A DNA stretch of 64,000 bases from an uncultured Lachnospiraceae bacterium (GCA_910586315.1 CAJUIP010000016.1:11087-75086); one strand, 5' to 3'. Positions 52,597 to 62,208 are shown, counted from the first letter of the stretch. The notes: generated by a model not told the origin, from the letters alone. Translations and numbers: made by a program.

Positions 52597-55500
52597 ATGA
52601 AACAAAAAAATTTTTACGCCGCCTTTCAGGTGATTTATAAATTCATAAAAGATGGCCTTGGTCTTTCCCAGAAAGAAGAACTTTATCGTCTCATGTTCAG
52701 AAATGCATATCTGCTGGCCGGGGATGATCTATATGATAATGATACAATACGAAAAGTGACAACCGGAAACTGCACCATACATCGAAAGGCCGTTAAGCTT
52801 CTGTGTACAAATAAGGGATTTGAAGCCTTTAGAATGAATATAGAAAAATATATTCTTCCCAAGTTATTGGATAGAGGAGAACTTGTATCAGAATTACTGT
52901 CATTGTTGAACGGGGATTCTGCTGTGCCGGATCATATTAAAAAGAGCATTGGCGACAGCGTGACCATTGATTCTGATTATCAGATATCTCGGGTTATTGC
53001 GGCGATACTGATTTGCCTTGACTGTTCTGATTACCTATGCAATAAGGGAAAGGGAACCTTTATTGATGTGGATTTTATGCGGCTGGTATCAGACAGACCT
53101 GCTCCCAGATATCCAAACTTTATTTCCGATTCTCCGGATGCAGCTGTGGAAAAGCTGATTGGCCGCGAGGATGACATGAAAGAATTGTATACGGAAATCG
53201 TGGAGAATAAAGGAAATTTGATGATTTCTGCCGTTGGCGGTTTGGGAAAAACAGAACTTGTCAAAATGTTTTTAAAGCAATTACGGGATACAGAGTCTGA
53301 TGTGACTGGAATTGAGGAGATTGCCTGGATTCCATATAATAACCAGGACTTTTGTTTGTCTGTAAAACAGGCATTACATTTGCAATGTGACTTAGATGAA
53401 GTCTGGCAAGAGCTTCGGAATAGGGCAACAGAGTCTGGCAAAAAGCTTCTTTTGGTGATAGACAATATTGAACATAGTGAAGGCGATGAATATTTAAGAA
53501 AACTCGGCTTTTTACAATGCCGGATCCTTGTTACAAGCAGACAGAAGAAATTACCGGGATTTGGAAAAGTACTGTATTTACAGCCAATGAAAATGGAGGG
53601 ATGCCGCAATCTCTTTTACACACATTATCAGTTTTCTGAAAGAGATAATGAGGTAGTAAATGACATTATTACCCTTACTGCAAAATTGACCATTATGATT
53701 GTTTTTATAGCTAAGGTTGCTTATATGGAAGGGATGGATCTGCATGAGCTATATGCCAGGCTGGTTGAGAAAGGGTTCAAGCTGAGTGATGAGGATGTAT
53801 CCTGCGAGCATGAAAAATTACACAATGATGAGACGATCATCCGGCAGATGTGTATCCTGTTTTCCATTGTCAGTTACAGTTACAGTGATAAAATATTGCT
53901 TACATATATTTCTGTAATTCCCAACCTGCAGTTTGACTTTTCAAAAGCGAGAAAATGGTTCGGAATAAAGAAAAACAGTAATTTATTGAAACTTTTTAGC
54001 ATGGGAATTTTGGAACATACAATCAAAGAGAGAAGACATATCTATTGGATGCATTCGGTTATTGCTGCGGCAATCAGGGAACAGCAGAAAGAGAAACTGT
54101 ATGATATGGTTGCCGCGTTTGTCCATGAATTGTCTGAAGAGTTGGAAATTGGTGAATATTGGGGGAAGGGATATACAAAGCTTGATTTGATACCATTTTC
54201 GTGGTCTGTAGCTGATTTGTTTGAGGATCGCTGGGGAAATGTGGATGATTCTGTCTTTTTACTTCGCCTGTATTATGTCTGTTTTGAAGCAAGTAATTTT
54301 TCTTTGTGCAGGAGACTGATTGAAAAAGTAATAGAAATTGATGAAGATATTCAGGATCCTGATATGTTAATCAGAGATTATAAGAATTATAGCGAACTAT
54401 GGCTGAGGCTGGATAATATAACAAAGGCTATTGAGAATTTAAAAATTGCCCAGGAATATATGGAGCAGATTGATCCGGATCATCAGAGGAAAAGGGAATG
54501 GGCATATTTATGGCACCAATATGGAAATATCTATTACCATGAAGGAGAGGCAAACACAGCCCTGGATTATTATACAAACGCATTGGAAATAGACTTAACA
54601 ATTCCCAATCTTCCGCTTAGAGAACTTTCTACAGATTATTCCAGCATTGCGGCAGTTTATCAGATGTTTGGCGATTTGCCATCAGCGTATGATATGCTAA
54701 AAAAGGCTATAGAGATTGATGAGAGAGAAGAAGACTCCGAATCGATTATGAATGACTATTATATGGCTGGGATATGTACCGATTTTGTTGCGGATGGCTA
54801 CGAGGAATACAGGGAAGAAGCGGAAGCCTATTATAAAAAAGTGATTGCCTTTAGAGAAAAATACTTTACAAGAGAAAGCAATGATTTAGCGGATGTTTAC
54901 TTGGAATATTCTAATTTTCTTTATCAAATTGGTAAAAATGAGGAATCATCTTTTTATTGCAATAAAGCATATGACATTTACCTTTATCTCTATGGTGAGG
55001 ATAGTTATCATATACTTCAATGTTTAAGCAATAAGGCGCTTGTGCTTGCGGAGACCGGAAGAACTGATGACGCTTTAAGTTTATATAAAGATATCATTGG
55101 AAAGATAGAAGTTATAGAGAATATTCCCTTGAATGATTTGTGTACAGATTATCAAAATTACGCGGATTTGTTAGAACACTCAGAAATGTATAAAGAGAGT
55201 ATAGGATATTACCAGGAATGTATTTCTTTAATAGAGAGACATTATACAGAAGATAGTCCAAAGCTTGTACAGCCATATCTGGGCATGGCAAACTGTTATA
55301 TGGGAATGGAGAAATACGAAGTAGCGATTTCGTATTTGAAAAAGTTAGAGGAATTTGCCGAGGAGGATCTGTTGCTGCTTCGAATCATGTATCACAAACT
55401 TGGAACCTGCTCTGCTTTTCTGAAAAAATACGATGATGCTGTGCAATATTTTCAGGACGCTCTTGCCCTTTGTGACGGAAACGGGGAATTGGATCAGGGA

Positions 55501-55653
55501 TATGTTTATGTTGATTTGAGTACAACTTATCATGTTATGGGCATGGATGATAAAGCTTTCTTTTATGGTAATTTGGCAAGAGAATTTGAAGAAGGATTTT
55601 GTGATGAAGGATTATCTTCTTATGTTCACACTTTAGACATATTTTTGGAGTGA
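52597..55653 (+). CDS. STAND NTPase with TPR sensor (bacterial NLR-like)
   Basis: This 1018-residue protein has three parts. An N-terminal region of about 180 residues of unknown fold precedes a STAND/NB-ARC NTPase (Walker A GGLGKTE at 214-220, Walker B LLLVIDN with Asp289, then ILVTSRQ as sensor 1). The C-terminal half, from about 570, is made of tetratricopeptide-like repeats (for example WAYLWHQYGNIYYHEGEANT and YVYVDLSTTYHVMGMDDKAF). This is the effector-switch-sensor plan of bacterial NLR-like antiphage proteins. The N-terminal region is the likely effector or adaptor but shows no motif I recognise. The ATG at 52597 has AGGGGAT upstream. Confidence 0.9.
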   Translation: MKQKNFYAAFQVIYKFIKDGLGLSQKEELYRLMFRNAYLLAGDDLYDNDTIRKVTTGNCTIHRKAVKLLCTNKGFEAFRMNIEKYILPKLLDRGELVSELLSLLNGDSAVPDHIKKSIGDSVTIDSDYQISRVIAAILICLDCSDYLCNKGKGTFIDVDFMRLVSDRPAPRYPNFISDSPDAAVEKLIGREDDMKELYTEIVENKGNLMISAVGGLGKTELVKMFLKQLRDTESDVTGIEEIAWIPYNNQDFCLSVKQALHLQCDLDEVWQELRNRATESGKKLLLVIDNIEHSEGDEYLRKLGFLQCRILVTSRQKKLPGFGKVLYLQPMKMEGCRNLFYTHYQFSERDNEVVNDIITLTAKLTIMIVFIAKVAYMEGMDLHELYARLVEKGFKLSDEDVSCEHEKLHNDETIIRQMCILFSIVSYSYSDKILLTYISVIPNLQFDFSKARKWFGIKKNSNLLKLFSMGILEHTIKERRHIYWMHSVIAAAIREQQKEKLYDMVAAFVHELSEELEIGEYWGKGYTKLDLIPFSWSVADLFEDRWGNVDDSVFLLRLYYVCFEASNFSLCRRLIEKVIEIDEDIQDPDMLIRDYKNYSELWLRLDNITKAIENLKIAQEYMEQIDPDHQRKREWAYLWHQYGNIYYHEGEANTALDYYTNALEIDLTIPNLPLRELSTDYSSIAAVYQMFGDLPSAYDMLKKAIEIDEREEDSESIMNDYYMAGICTDFVADGYEEYREEAEAYYKKVIAFREKYFTRESNDLADVYLEYSNFLYQIGKNEESSFYCNKAYDIYLYLYGEDSYHILQCLSNKALVLAETGRTDDALSLYKDIIGKIEVIENIPLNDLCTDYQNYADLLEHSEMYKESIGYYQECISLIERHYTEDSPKLVQPYLGMANCYMGMEKYEVAISYLKKLEEFAEEDLLLLRIMYHKLGTCSAFLKKYDDAVQYFQDALALCDGNGELDQGYVYVDLSTTYHVMGMDDKAFFYGNLAREFEEGFCDEGLSSYVHTLDIFLE

Positions 55654-55714
55654 AAACAGAACATTTTATATCACATTCAAAAGAATAAGTGATTGCTATA
55701 ATTTAAGTACAGTC

Positions 55715-55799
55715 AAGGGTACTTGGATTATGGCAGGATGAAAATGCTCATGGCATTCATAGTCCAAGAGAGAATCCTGGACTGTGGGTGCCCTTTTTG
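55715..55799 (+). terminator. Extended terminator/attenuator hairpin before holin gene
   Basis: AAGGGTAC pairs with GTGCCCTT and is followed by TTTTG. Inside, TTGGATTATG pairs with CATAGTCCAA, and ACAGTC/GACTGT gives an outer alternative. It ends the STAND transcript or acts as an attenuator for the holin-like gene 128 bases downstream. Confidence 0.6.
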
Positions 55800-55926
55800 T
55801 TTGGTGGCTTCTGGACGGAAGCAATCTCAGCACAAAACAGAATGAAAACCAAATTTTATGTGCAGGCAGAAGCTGAGGGATGCATGTACAACGATCCAAC
55901 ACAACATGGAAAGTGGGGAAGGAAAA

Positions 55927-56334
55927 ATGAAAATATTTTTAGTGATTATGCGGCAAATATGCTCAGTGTGGCAATGCATGGTTGAAATTCTACTTGGAGG
56001 ATGGGATGGTTTACTGGCGGCATTGGCCTTATTTATGGCGGCAGAGTATGTAACTGAAATATTAGTTGTAATCTTAAACAGGAAAGTATCCAGAGAGATT
56101 GGGTTTCTTGGATTTGCCAAAAAAATTACTATGTTTTTATTGGTAGCAGTGGGAAATATGATAGATACATTGATGTTTCAAAAAGAGGGAGTGATTCGTA
56201 CAGCAGTAGTTTTATTCTATCTTTCCTACGAGGGAATTTTAATTTTACAAAATGCAGTAATAATTGGTCTTCCTGTTCCACAAGAATTAATAGATGTGCT
56301 GGAATGGATGAAGGACAAGGTAATGGGAGAGTAG
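55927..56334 (+). CDS. Phage holin-family protein (Holin_4_1 type)
   Basis: This 135-residue protein has the pattern of the toxin-secretion/phage lysis holin family. Spans lie at WDGLLAALALFMAAEYVTEILVV (residues 26-48, with the conserved G-W-D), ITMFLLVAVGNMIDT, and VLFYLSYEGILILQNAVIIG with the conserved S-x-E-G. A charged tail (WMKDKVMGE) follows. Holins make membrane holes that release an endolysin or secreted protein. No endolysin or phage structural genes are in reach. It may therefore serve protein release from an integrated element rather than a prophage. A GGGAAGG site precedes the ATG. Confidence 0.85.
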   Translation: MKIFLVIMRQICSVWQCMVEILLGGWDGLLAALALFMAAEYVTEILVVILNRKVSREIGFLGFAKKITMFLLVAVGNMIDTLMFQKEGVIRTAVVLFYLSYEGILILQNAVIIGLPVPQELIDVLEWMKDKVMGE

Positions 56335-56484
56335 GATTTAGTTTATAGCCGCTCCTGCCACAATGTATTTTTTCCAGAAGGTATCCAATATCATAATTGA
56401 CTGGAAGGATAGAGGAATGCTGAGAAAATGTAAAGCGCATAAACAGTATTCTTAAAAAAGAGGCCTTCACAAAGGAGAAGAAAC

Positions 56485-57765
56485 ATGAACAGGACAAAAA
56501 AAGTGATAGCGATTGTGATTATGGCGGTTATCATGACGATTGTGGCTGCCGCAAGGATTACCTAGGCAGACGTGACAGAAACGGAAGAGGTTTCCACAGA
56601 GTCTGTGCAGGAGATGTCCGGCACAGTGGAACAGGAAGTAGAAGGACAGGAAGGCATAGCCGGACAGGAGGCAGCCAAAGATGACTTGGGCAGTTCAGGG
56701 AGTCCAAGTGACGCGGTTCACGATATCGAAGATACTCAGGCCGATTCCGAAAAGGGAAACAGTACGTTTGAGATCTCCGACAAAGAAGTGGATGATATGG
56801 AGGATGTCATCTTTGATATTGTGGATGACACGAAGCCGGATTTATCCACAGAAGAGGCGCCGGCAGGGAATGTTGTGATTACGGTTACAGAAGAGGATAT
56901 TGTCCTGGTTCCGGATAAGGAGGAGGAAAAGGTCAGCATAACCGTAGAGCCGATACAAACAGAACCGGCAAAACCGGAAGAATCCCAGGTTATTGTGGAA
57001 TCCCAGGAGGCAGAGGTTATTAAACCGGAAGTACCGGAAACTGTGAAGACGGAAGCGGGAACACCAATGCTTTCCAAAGATATGGCCGTGATTTCGGAAA
57101 AAGAGGTTACGGCTGTGGAAATAGGGAAGGCTGAGGAACCAGCCGGTACTCATAAAGAGGTTACTGTGATTCCGGCAGCTTCAGCCGCTGTAATTCAGGA
57201 AGTTCCCAATGTGATAACAGAATCTCCTGAAGATACGAAAGAGACGCCGAAGAAACCGGAGCAGTCCGAACCAGGACAGCGCCCTTCCCGTCATCCATCT
57301 GGAGGAAATCATCACAAGCCATCTGTTATCCAGGTGGTTCAGGAGCCAAAGGTTCCGGAAATTCCATCGAATGAGACGGTAACCGCTGTTGTTCCCAACA
57401 TCATTCCAGTGCCGGAAAAGACCAGTATCCCTGCTGCGGACGGCCTGCCGAAAACGGGAGATACCATTTCTTTATATGGAATCCTCTGTATTCTCAGCGG
57501 AATTGGTATTCTGATTGTTCTTGTATCGTGCCATAAAGAAGTTTCAGAGGCTCCTTTACAAATGAATTCTACATCGTCCATTTGTAAAAGGATAGGGACG
57601 ATTTCTGACCGAAAAGCGGCTTATAAAGAGAAACAGTCAGATGGCTTGGGAAATGATAACAGATATCCCACGCCAATCCGAAAAATATATAAGAGGATTG
57701 GACAGGGAAAGCATGAAGTGGATGGCCGAATGCCTGAAACAGCTCTTTTATTAAGAAGTTTGTAA
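56485..57765 (+). pseudogene. LPXTG surface protein with amber stop after signal peptide
   Basis: The frame starts at ATG 56485 after AAAGGAGAAG and encodes a signal peptide (MNRTKKVIAIVIMAVIMTIVAAA). It meets TAG at 56563-56565 (codon 27) and then continues open in the same frame for 399 codons. The body is acidic, rich in Glu/Val/Pro low-complexity sequence, as in wall-spanning stalks. Near codon 321 lies LPKTG, followed by a hydrophobic span (YGILCILSGIGILIVLVS), a sortase signal. An extra tail of about 70 residues follows the usual end, suggesting a second lesion or fusion. A CAG-to-TAG change would explain the stop. A short product from GTG 56572 would lack a signal peptide. Confidence 0.75.
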
Positions 57766-57875
57766 CTGACCTTGCAGCACAGCAGAGAATCTTTATATCT
57801 GCCTGAGGCAATCTGGGCAAAAGTATAGCGGGGCGCCTAAGCCTCCTATAATAAGTTTCAGATATGCGCTTTATG

Positions 57876-57919
57876 AATCCCCATTCTTCACTACAGCAGT
57901 GTTGGGTGGGGATTTTTTA
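57876..57919 (+). terminator. Terminator after the LPXTG gene
   Basis: AATCCCCA pairs with TGGGGATT, with an inner CACT/AGTG pairing, followed by a TTTTTT run. Confidence 0.8.
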
Positions 57920-58033
57920 TTTCTCAAAAAAGTACCAAAAAGCATATCCGCAGAATCAGTCTCTCCAATTTTCTCTTCCATAATTATGGCAGGAAGTATC
58001 AATCCGAATATCTGCATAAGGAGGAGAAAGGTG

Positions 58034-58837
58034 ATGAAGCGGATTTTAATGCTCCTATCAATTTGTCTGTCCATGGAATTTGCATTCCCTGTATATGGGA
58101 AGGAACCGGGCAGTGACGTTAATCAGGAAACCATTGAGAATGTGACATCTGAGAGAAAGCACCCAGCAGAACTGTCGGCTTCAGAGATTGTGGAAGCGCT
58201 CTATGTCCATGTTCAGGACCGAACCATTGCGGAGGCTGCAAAGGATGAGGCCATGATTCTAACCGGTGAGTCAACAGCCGCGGAATTTTACGGATACATT
58301 AAGATTGGCCAATATAGAGGGGAATGGGTTTATGAGCATTGTGAGATTTGGGCCCTGCTTGGAGAAACGAATTTCAGCGCCATAAAGACAGAGGACGGCT
58401 ATATGATGTTAATGCCATATAGTGAACTTCCGGACAGAGACAAAGCTGTTCGGAATAAATAATATCTTGACAGGCTTTATAACCAGATCTGGGATATCTG
58501 GGAGGCCACTGATGGTATGGGACAGAAGGAAAAATCTGACTATATTATTCATTATTTGAAAACTCATTTAAAGGCATACGACCATGACGCCCCCGACCAT
58601 ATCTCCACATGGCTCCAGGCCGGATTAGCGGATTGTGGGATTCACAGCGGTTTGTATTACCTGATTGGAATTAACTGCGGCCTGGACGTGGAAGTTGTCA
58701 ACGGGACAGTCCAGGAAATTCCCCATGGGTGGAATCAGATTCGATTGGATGGGGAATGGAGGCATGTGGATCTCGCCTATGGCCGATTTTATTATTCTGA
58801 TTTGGAAGCGGAACATTTCGGTTATAAAATTCGATAA
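58034..58837 (+). pseudogene. Secreted transglutaminase-like protein split by a stop codon
   Basis: A signal peptide (MKRILMLLSICLSMEFAFPVYG) after an AAGGAGG site opens a 142-codon frame that ends at TAA 58460-58462. The same frame continues without further stop to 58837, reading YLDRLYNQIWDIWE and then a transglutaminase-like core with GLADCGIHSGLYYLI (Cys), VEVVNG, HGWNQIRLDGEW (His) and HVDLAYG (Asp). The two halves together make a normal secreted transglutaminase-like protein of about 267 residues. The stop separates the export signal from the catalytic triad. It could be a nonsense mutation or an assembly error. An ATG at 58517 could restart the second half without a signal. Confidence 0.75.
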
Positions 58838-58863
58838 AGCAGGTGAAACGCCTGCTTTTTCTT
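58836..58863 (+). terminator. Terminator after the split transglutaminase gene
   Basis: AAAGCAGG pairs with CCTGCTTT around TGAAACG and runs into TTTTTCTTT. It overlaps the stop codon of the second half. Confidence 0.85.
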
Positions 58864-58957
58864 TGCCCGGCATGCTCAAAACTCAGTAAGGTATTTTCTG
58901 GTTTTTCTGAAAATCCCGCCCCATAATTGTCTTATCATGAACAGGAGGGATCAAAGG

Positions 58958-60628
58958 ATGGCGGAAGCGTATAAAGGGCAAAACTGGGAACAGCAGAAAG
59001 CCGTGAATGAGAAAGCCAGGCAGGAGGCAAAGGAGCGCTATGTAAAAGAGGCAAGGCGTCTCTACCGGGATATGACGGCGGAACAGGCGGTTAAGGAATT
59101 AAAGAAACTGGAGCGTGGAACAGGATTTTTCGGCTGGCTTCGGAACCGATGGGATGGCTTTTGGAACATGGTTAAGACCGCCATGTATTCCGTCCTGCTG
59201 GGACGTCAGGCAGCGGAACGGAGGATTTTATCGGGCAACCGGGAGGAATCGCTCAAACTTCAGGGAGATGAGGCAAAAAAGGAGGCGAAAATTTCTGTCC
59301 TGGAGGAGAAAATAAAGGAATGGGAGATGAAGGAACCGGGAGAAAAGAAATCGGATGGAAAGGAAAGAGAGACAGAAAATGTGCCAGAACCAAATCAGGA
59401 ATCCGCAGAACACCAGGAACCGGAGCAGGGAAACGGGCATACTTCTGCGTCAAATGATTTAGAGAAAGAGACAGAGGCAGAATCGGAGGTGGGAAATGAG
59501 GAGTCAAGCCGAAAAAAGCCTGGAGATTTCTCACGTCTTGGGATTCAATGTGAACAGATCACGGAATGCTACCAAAAGGGTCTGGTAGCATTTCTGGAGG
59601 ACCAGATGGGGATTGGGGAAGGAAACATCCGTGTGGCCAATGGCAGCAAAAACAGTATCCAAATTTCCCTATGGCCTTCCGGTGAGGAAAAGCCCAGGTT
59701 CTGCGTGGAGATTAACCCAAACGGTTCCGTTTATTATCCGTCAGGCACCCTGGGAGAAGACAAAATAAGCAGGGCCTTTCAGGGGGCGCTGTTAAAATCC
59801 GCTCTGTATTATACGGCTAAGGTTTATGACTGTGTAAAGGATCAGGAGCTGTCCCGATATGGGTTTGAACCTGGCAGTATTTCCATAAAGCCTGGCACTG
59901 TGCCATCGGTGGAAATGATCGAAAAGCTGTTGGACAAAGAGACCGCCTATGTGTTCGGCCACAAGATCGAATGTAAGCAGGGAAAGGAAGAGGTTATTGT
60001 CCGGATTGATGGGAAGGGAATTTCTCTTGAGGCAGGCCAGGCCGTGGGGGAAGCGGTTCAAAGTGTCATGAAAGAGAAGATTTTTGCCGATTATAAGAAA
60101 ATCCCAGAGTTCTCCAAAAGGATGAATCGGTTCGTGTCAAAGGAGGGGAGCCCTTTTTATGACCTGGCTCAGTCTCGAATGTATTCCTGCGAGGAGATTA
60201 CCGGCATGGTACAAAAAGTGGTCCAGGACAGAACCACGGACGGCTCCCCGGAAATGAGCCGCACGGACAGTTTGTGCGGACATCTCATCACGCTGCAAAC
60301 GGAACCGGTCTCTTCCCACCCGGAGCACAAGGATTATCGGCGCGTTATTTCCGCCCAGATAGATGGCAGGACTGTGTATCAGGCAGCAAGGTTTGAGCAG
60401 ACAGAGAATGTCCGTGAATTAAGGGAGATTCTCCAAAGGAAACATATGGAGGCAGGCACCGCCCTGTGGAATTCCTTGTGCATGACTCTGGATGGGGAGA
60501 GGAAACTGCGGTTCAGTGAAAAAACGAAACAGATCCATGAAGCGCTGGCAGGCAGGACAGATTACGGATTTAGACCCCCAGAGCGGTCAGAGACCAGACC
60601 CAATGGCTTCGTGTATCCGGGAAGGTGA
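58958..60628 (+). CDS. Unrecognised 556-residue protein, first of accessory run
   Basis: I do not recognise this protein. It begins with a charged helical region (MAEAYKGQNWEQQKAVNEKA) and a short amphipathic/hydrophobic segment FFGWLRNRWDGFWNMVKTAMYSVLL near residue 65-90. A coiled-coil stretch and a Glu/Lys-rich low-complexity linker follow (about 105-195). A compact domain from about 200 to the end contains VRIDGKGISLEAGQAVGEAV and repeated basic-aromatic motifs. No catalytic motif is evident. The ATG at 58958 follows AGGAGGGATCAAAGG; an in-frame ATG at 58937 is upstream. Genes downstream are similarly unfamiliar, which suggests element cargo. Confidence 0.6.
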   Translation: MAEAYKGQNWEQQKAVNEKARQEAKERYVKEARRLYRDMTAEQAVKELKKLERGTGFFGWLRNRWDGFWNMVKTAMYSVLLGRQAAERRILSGNREESLKLQGDEAKKEAKISVLEEKIKEWEMKEPGEKKSDGKERETENVPEPNQESAEHQEPEQGNGHTSASNDLEKETEAESEVGNEESSRKKPGDFSRLGIQCEQITECYQKGLVAFLEDQMGIGEGNIRVANGSKNSIQISLWPSGEEKPRFCVEINPNGSVYYPSGTLGEDKISRAFQGALLKSALYYTAKVYDCVKDQELSRYGFEPGSISIKPGTVPSVEMIEKLLDKETAYVFGHKIECKQGKEEVIVRIDGKGISLEAGQAVGEAVQSVMKEKIFADYKKIPEFSKRMNRFVSKEGSPFYDLAQSRMYSCEEITGMVQKVVQDRTTDGSPEMSRTDSLCGHLITLQTEPVSSHPEHKDYRRVISAQIDGRTVYQAARFEQTENVRELREILQRKHMEAGTALWNSLCMTLDGERKLRFSEKTKQIHEALAGRTDYGFRPPERSETRPNGFVYPGR

Positions 60629-60857
60629 TGTCCAGACCGTGAAAGAGCTGCTTCTTTTGGGGCATGAGGAAGATATGGAACAATCCTATAAGCATATGGG
60701 ACCGGAGCCCCTGACCACTGAGATGGCTTGGCTTTTGGAACTATATGGATTGACTGACGGCAGGGAAAATTCACAGGAAGAAAAAGAAGTGTCCGCTTCT
60801 TTGGAACAAGATAGGCCGGATAATTTTAGGGAGCATGATCCTGAAAACGAAAAATAA
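60603..60857 (+). CDS. Small hypothetical protein
   Basis: This 84-residue acidic protein begins MASCIREGDVQTVKELLLLG. It overlaps the end of the previous gene by 26 bases in another frame, which suggests coupling. A single ankyrin-like helix pair could be read in GDVQTVKELLLLGHEEDMEQ. The C terminus is Glu/Asp-rich and probably disordered. No function can be assigned. Confidence 0.5.
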   Translation: MASCIREGDVQTVKELLLLGHEEDMEQSYKHMGPEPLTTEMAWLLELYGLTDGRENSQEEKEVSASLEQDRPDNFREHDPENEK

Positions 60858-60990
60858 GTATTTTGGTTTTCCGCGGCGTAATTTTTTTCAGATAGAATCC
60901 ATAATTAAAATGAAGCAGGAAAGGGGAAGGATTAGCATGGGCTGCTTCCACTTTTCCACGTCATGAATAAAAATATGGGAGGGAGATTTG

Positions 60991-61773
60991 ATGAATATCA
61001 TAGAGAATCAGACAGATGAGATAGTTATTGTTCAGGAAACTTTGCCTGAACAGGATTTGATGGAATCTCTTATGGAGCAGGCCAAAAAAAGGCTGGAGGC
61101 AATTGGTTCTGTAGGCATGGAACACATCCTTGAGGCATTGAAAGACCGGGATGAAAAGGGCCGCCGTATGACCAGTGTTGAAATCCGGGAGGATCATTGG
61201 GATGTGGGGGAAGGAGGGATTCTTTTTGGCAGGCCGAAGGCGTTCTCCATGGTCATAGAGGTACAGTTGGAAAAAAGCAGTGGCTATACAACGGTGGTAC
61301 TTCAGTTTGATGATCCGGCTTCTTCTGATATGGAACGGTTTTGGACAGTATTTACCGATTATGGGAAATCAGAGGTAAAAAGGAGAGGCTTTGATCTTGA
61401 AGTTCCCGTCATTACCCTGACGGCAGTGCCTATGACGCTGGGTGGAAATTATGGGATGGTCGCAACTGACCCCATCTACTATACCCTTCAGCCTTCCGGC
61501 CCTTCCGAAACGGTTTGCAGCCAGATCCGGCTTTTATATCTGCCGGAGTCCGTGATTTTTCTTAAGGATAGCAGTTTCCAGACAGAAGAGGCGATAGCGC
61601 AAGTGAAACGTGAACTGGCCGGAGAGAGGCTGGCAGAGGAGGCTTGGTATAAAAAAGAAATGGAGAAGGAAGCGTTCAAAAAGAGGAGAGAGCAAGAGGC
61701 AGCGCAGTACCTGGAGGGCAGAAGGAATCCCCACAGTTTCCGTTCCTCTAAGCAGATCGGACATGGAGAATAA
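60991..61773 (+). CDS. Unrecognised protein of accessory run
   Basis: This 260-residue soluble protein has no family I recognise. An N-terminal acidic region (IVIVQETLPEQDLMESLMEQ) is followed by a mixed strand-helix domain (about 55-190, with FSMVIEVQLEKSSGYTTVVL and VITLTAVPMTLGG). It ends with a long charged helix rich in Glu/Lys/Arg (AYKKEM-type pattern, WYKKEMEKEAFKKRREQEAA). The ATG at 60991 follows GGGAGGGAGA. It is probably transcribed with the small genes that follow. Confidence 0.6.
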   Translation: MNIIENQTDEIVIVQETLPEQDLMESLMEQAKKRLEAIGSVGMEHILEALKDRDEKGRRMTSVEIREDHWDVGEGGILFGRPKAFSMVIEVQLEKSSGYTTVVLQFDDPASSDMERFWTVFTDYGKSEVKRRGFDLEVPVITLTAVPMTLGGNYGMVATDPIYYTLQPSGPSETVCSQIRLLYLPESVIFLKDSSFQTEEAIAQVKRELAGERLAEEAWYKKEMEKEAFKKRREQEAAQYLEGRRNPHSFRSSKQIGHGE

Positions 61774-61894
61774 CGAAGGGGCGGCTTTATGGGATAGTTT
61801 CGGAAGAGGGTTCGGCTCAATCACTGGTAACATCAGTCAATCCGGCCCCATAATTGGTTTGAAACTTATATCAGAAATGGAGAGGGAAGCTTAA
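61763..61894 (+). CDS. Possible 43-residue protein
   Basis: An ATG inside the end of the previous gene opens a short frame, MENNEGAALWDSFGRGFGSI..., with no clear ribosome binding site. It fills the gap before the next gene and could be real by position only. Confidence 0.25.
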   Translation: MENNEGAALWDSFGRGFGSITGNISQSGPIIGLKLISEMEREA

Positions 61895-61920
61895 GAGGAA
61901 AAATCGGAGGAAGGAAACAT

Positions 61921-62139
61921 ATGACTTTGGGAAAAGCGGCGGCAGGGGTGGTTCACACCGGAGAAGGGATCTATAACATTGGTTTTCATGGGAATGACGC
62001 GGTTCAGTTTCCGGCCCGTGATTTAATGGACTTATTGGAACGATGGATTGATTTTTGTACCGAGCATGAAATCCAGATCAACAGCGTTGATTATGTGGAA
62101 CAGGCCGGGCGGCTGTCAAAAATGGAGGATTCTTTGTAG
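61921..62139 (+). CDS. Small hypothetical protein of accessory run
   Basis: This 72-residue protein, MTLGKAAAGVVHTGEGIYNI..., has GNDAVQFPARDLMDLLERWIDFCTEHEI as its main helix. The GGAGGAAGGAAAC site just upstream supports translation. No family is recognised. A terminator follows 37 bases after the stop. Confidence 0.6.
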   Translation: MTLGKAAAGVVHTGEGIYNIGFHGNDAVQFPARDLMDLLERWIDFCTEHEIQINSVDYVEQAGRLSKMEDSL

Positions 62140-62175
62140 GATAAGAGAAAATCAAAAGGCTTAAGCGAAATAATA

Positions 62176-62206
62176 GGCGGGATCGGTTGCGGTTCCGTCT
62201 TTTTTA
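62176..62206 (+). terminator. Terminator of the first accessory transcript
   Basis: GGCGGGATC pairs with GGTTCCGTC (several G-U pairs) around GGTTGC and is followed by six T residues. Confidence 0.65.
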
Positions 62207-62208
62207 TG

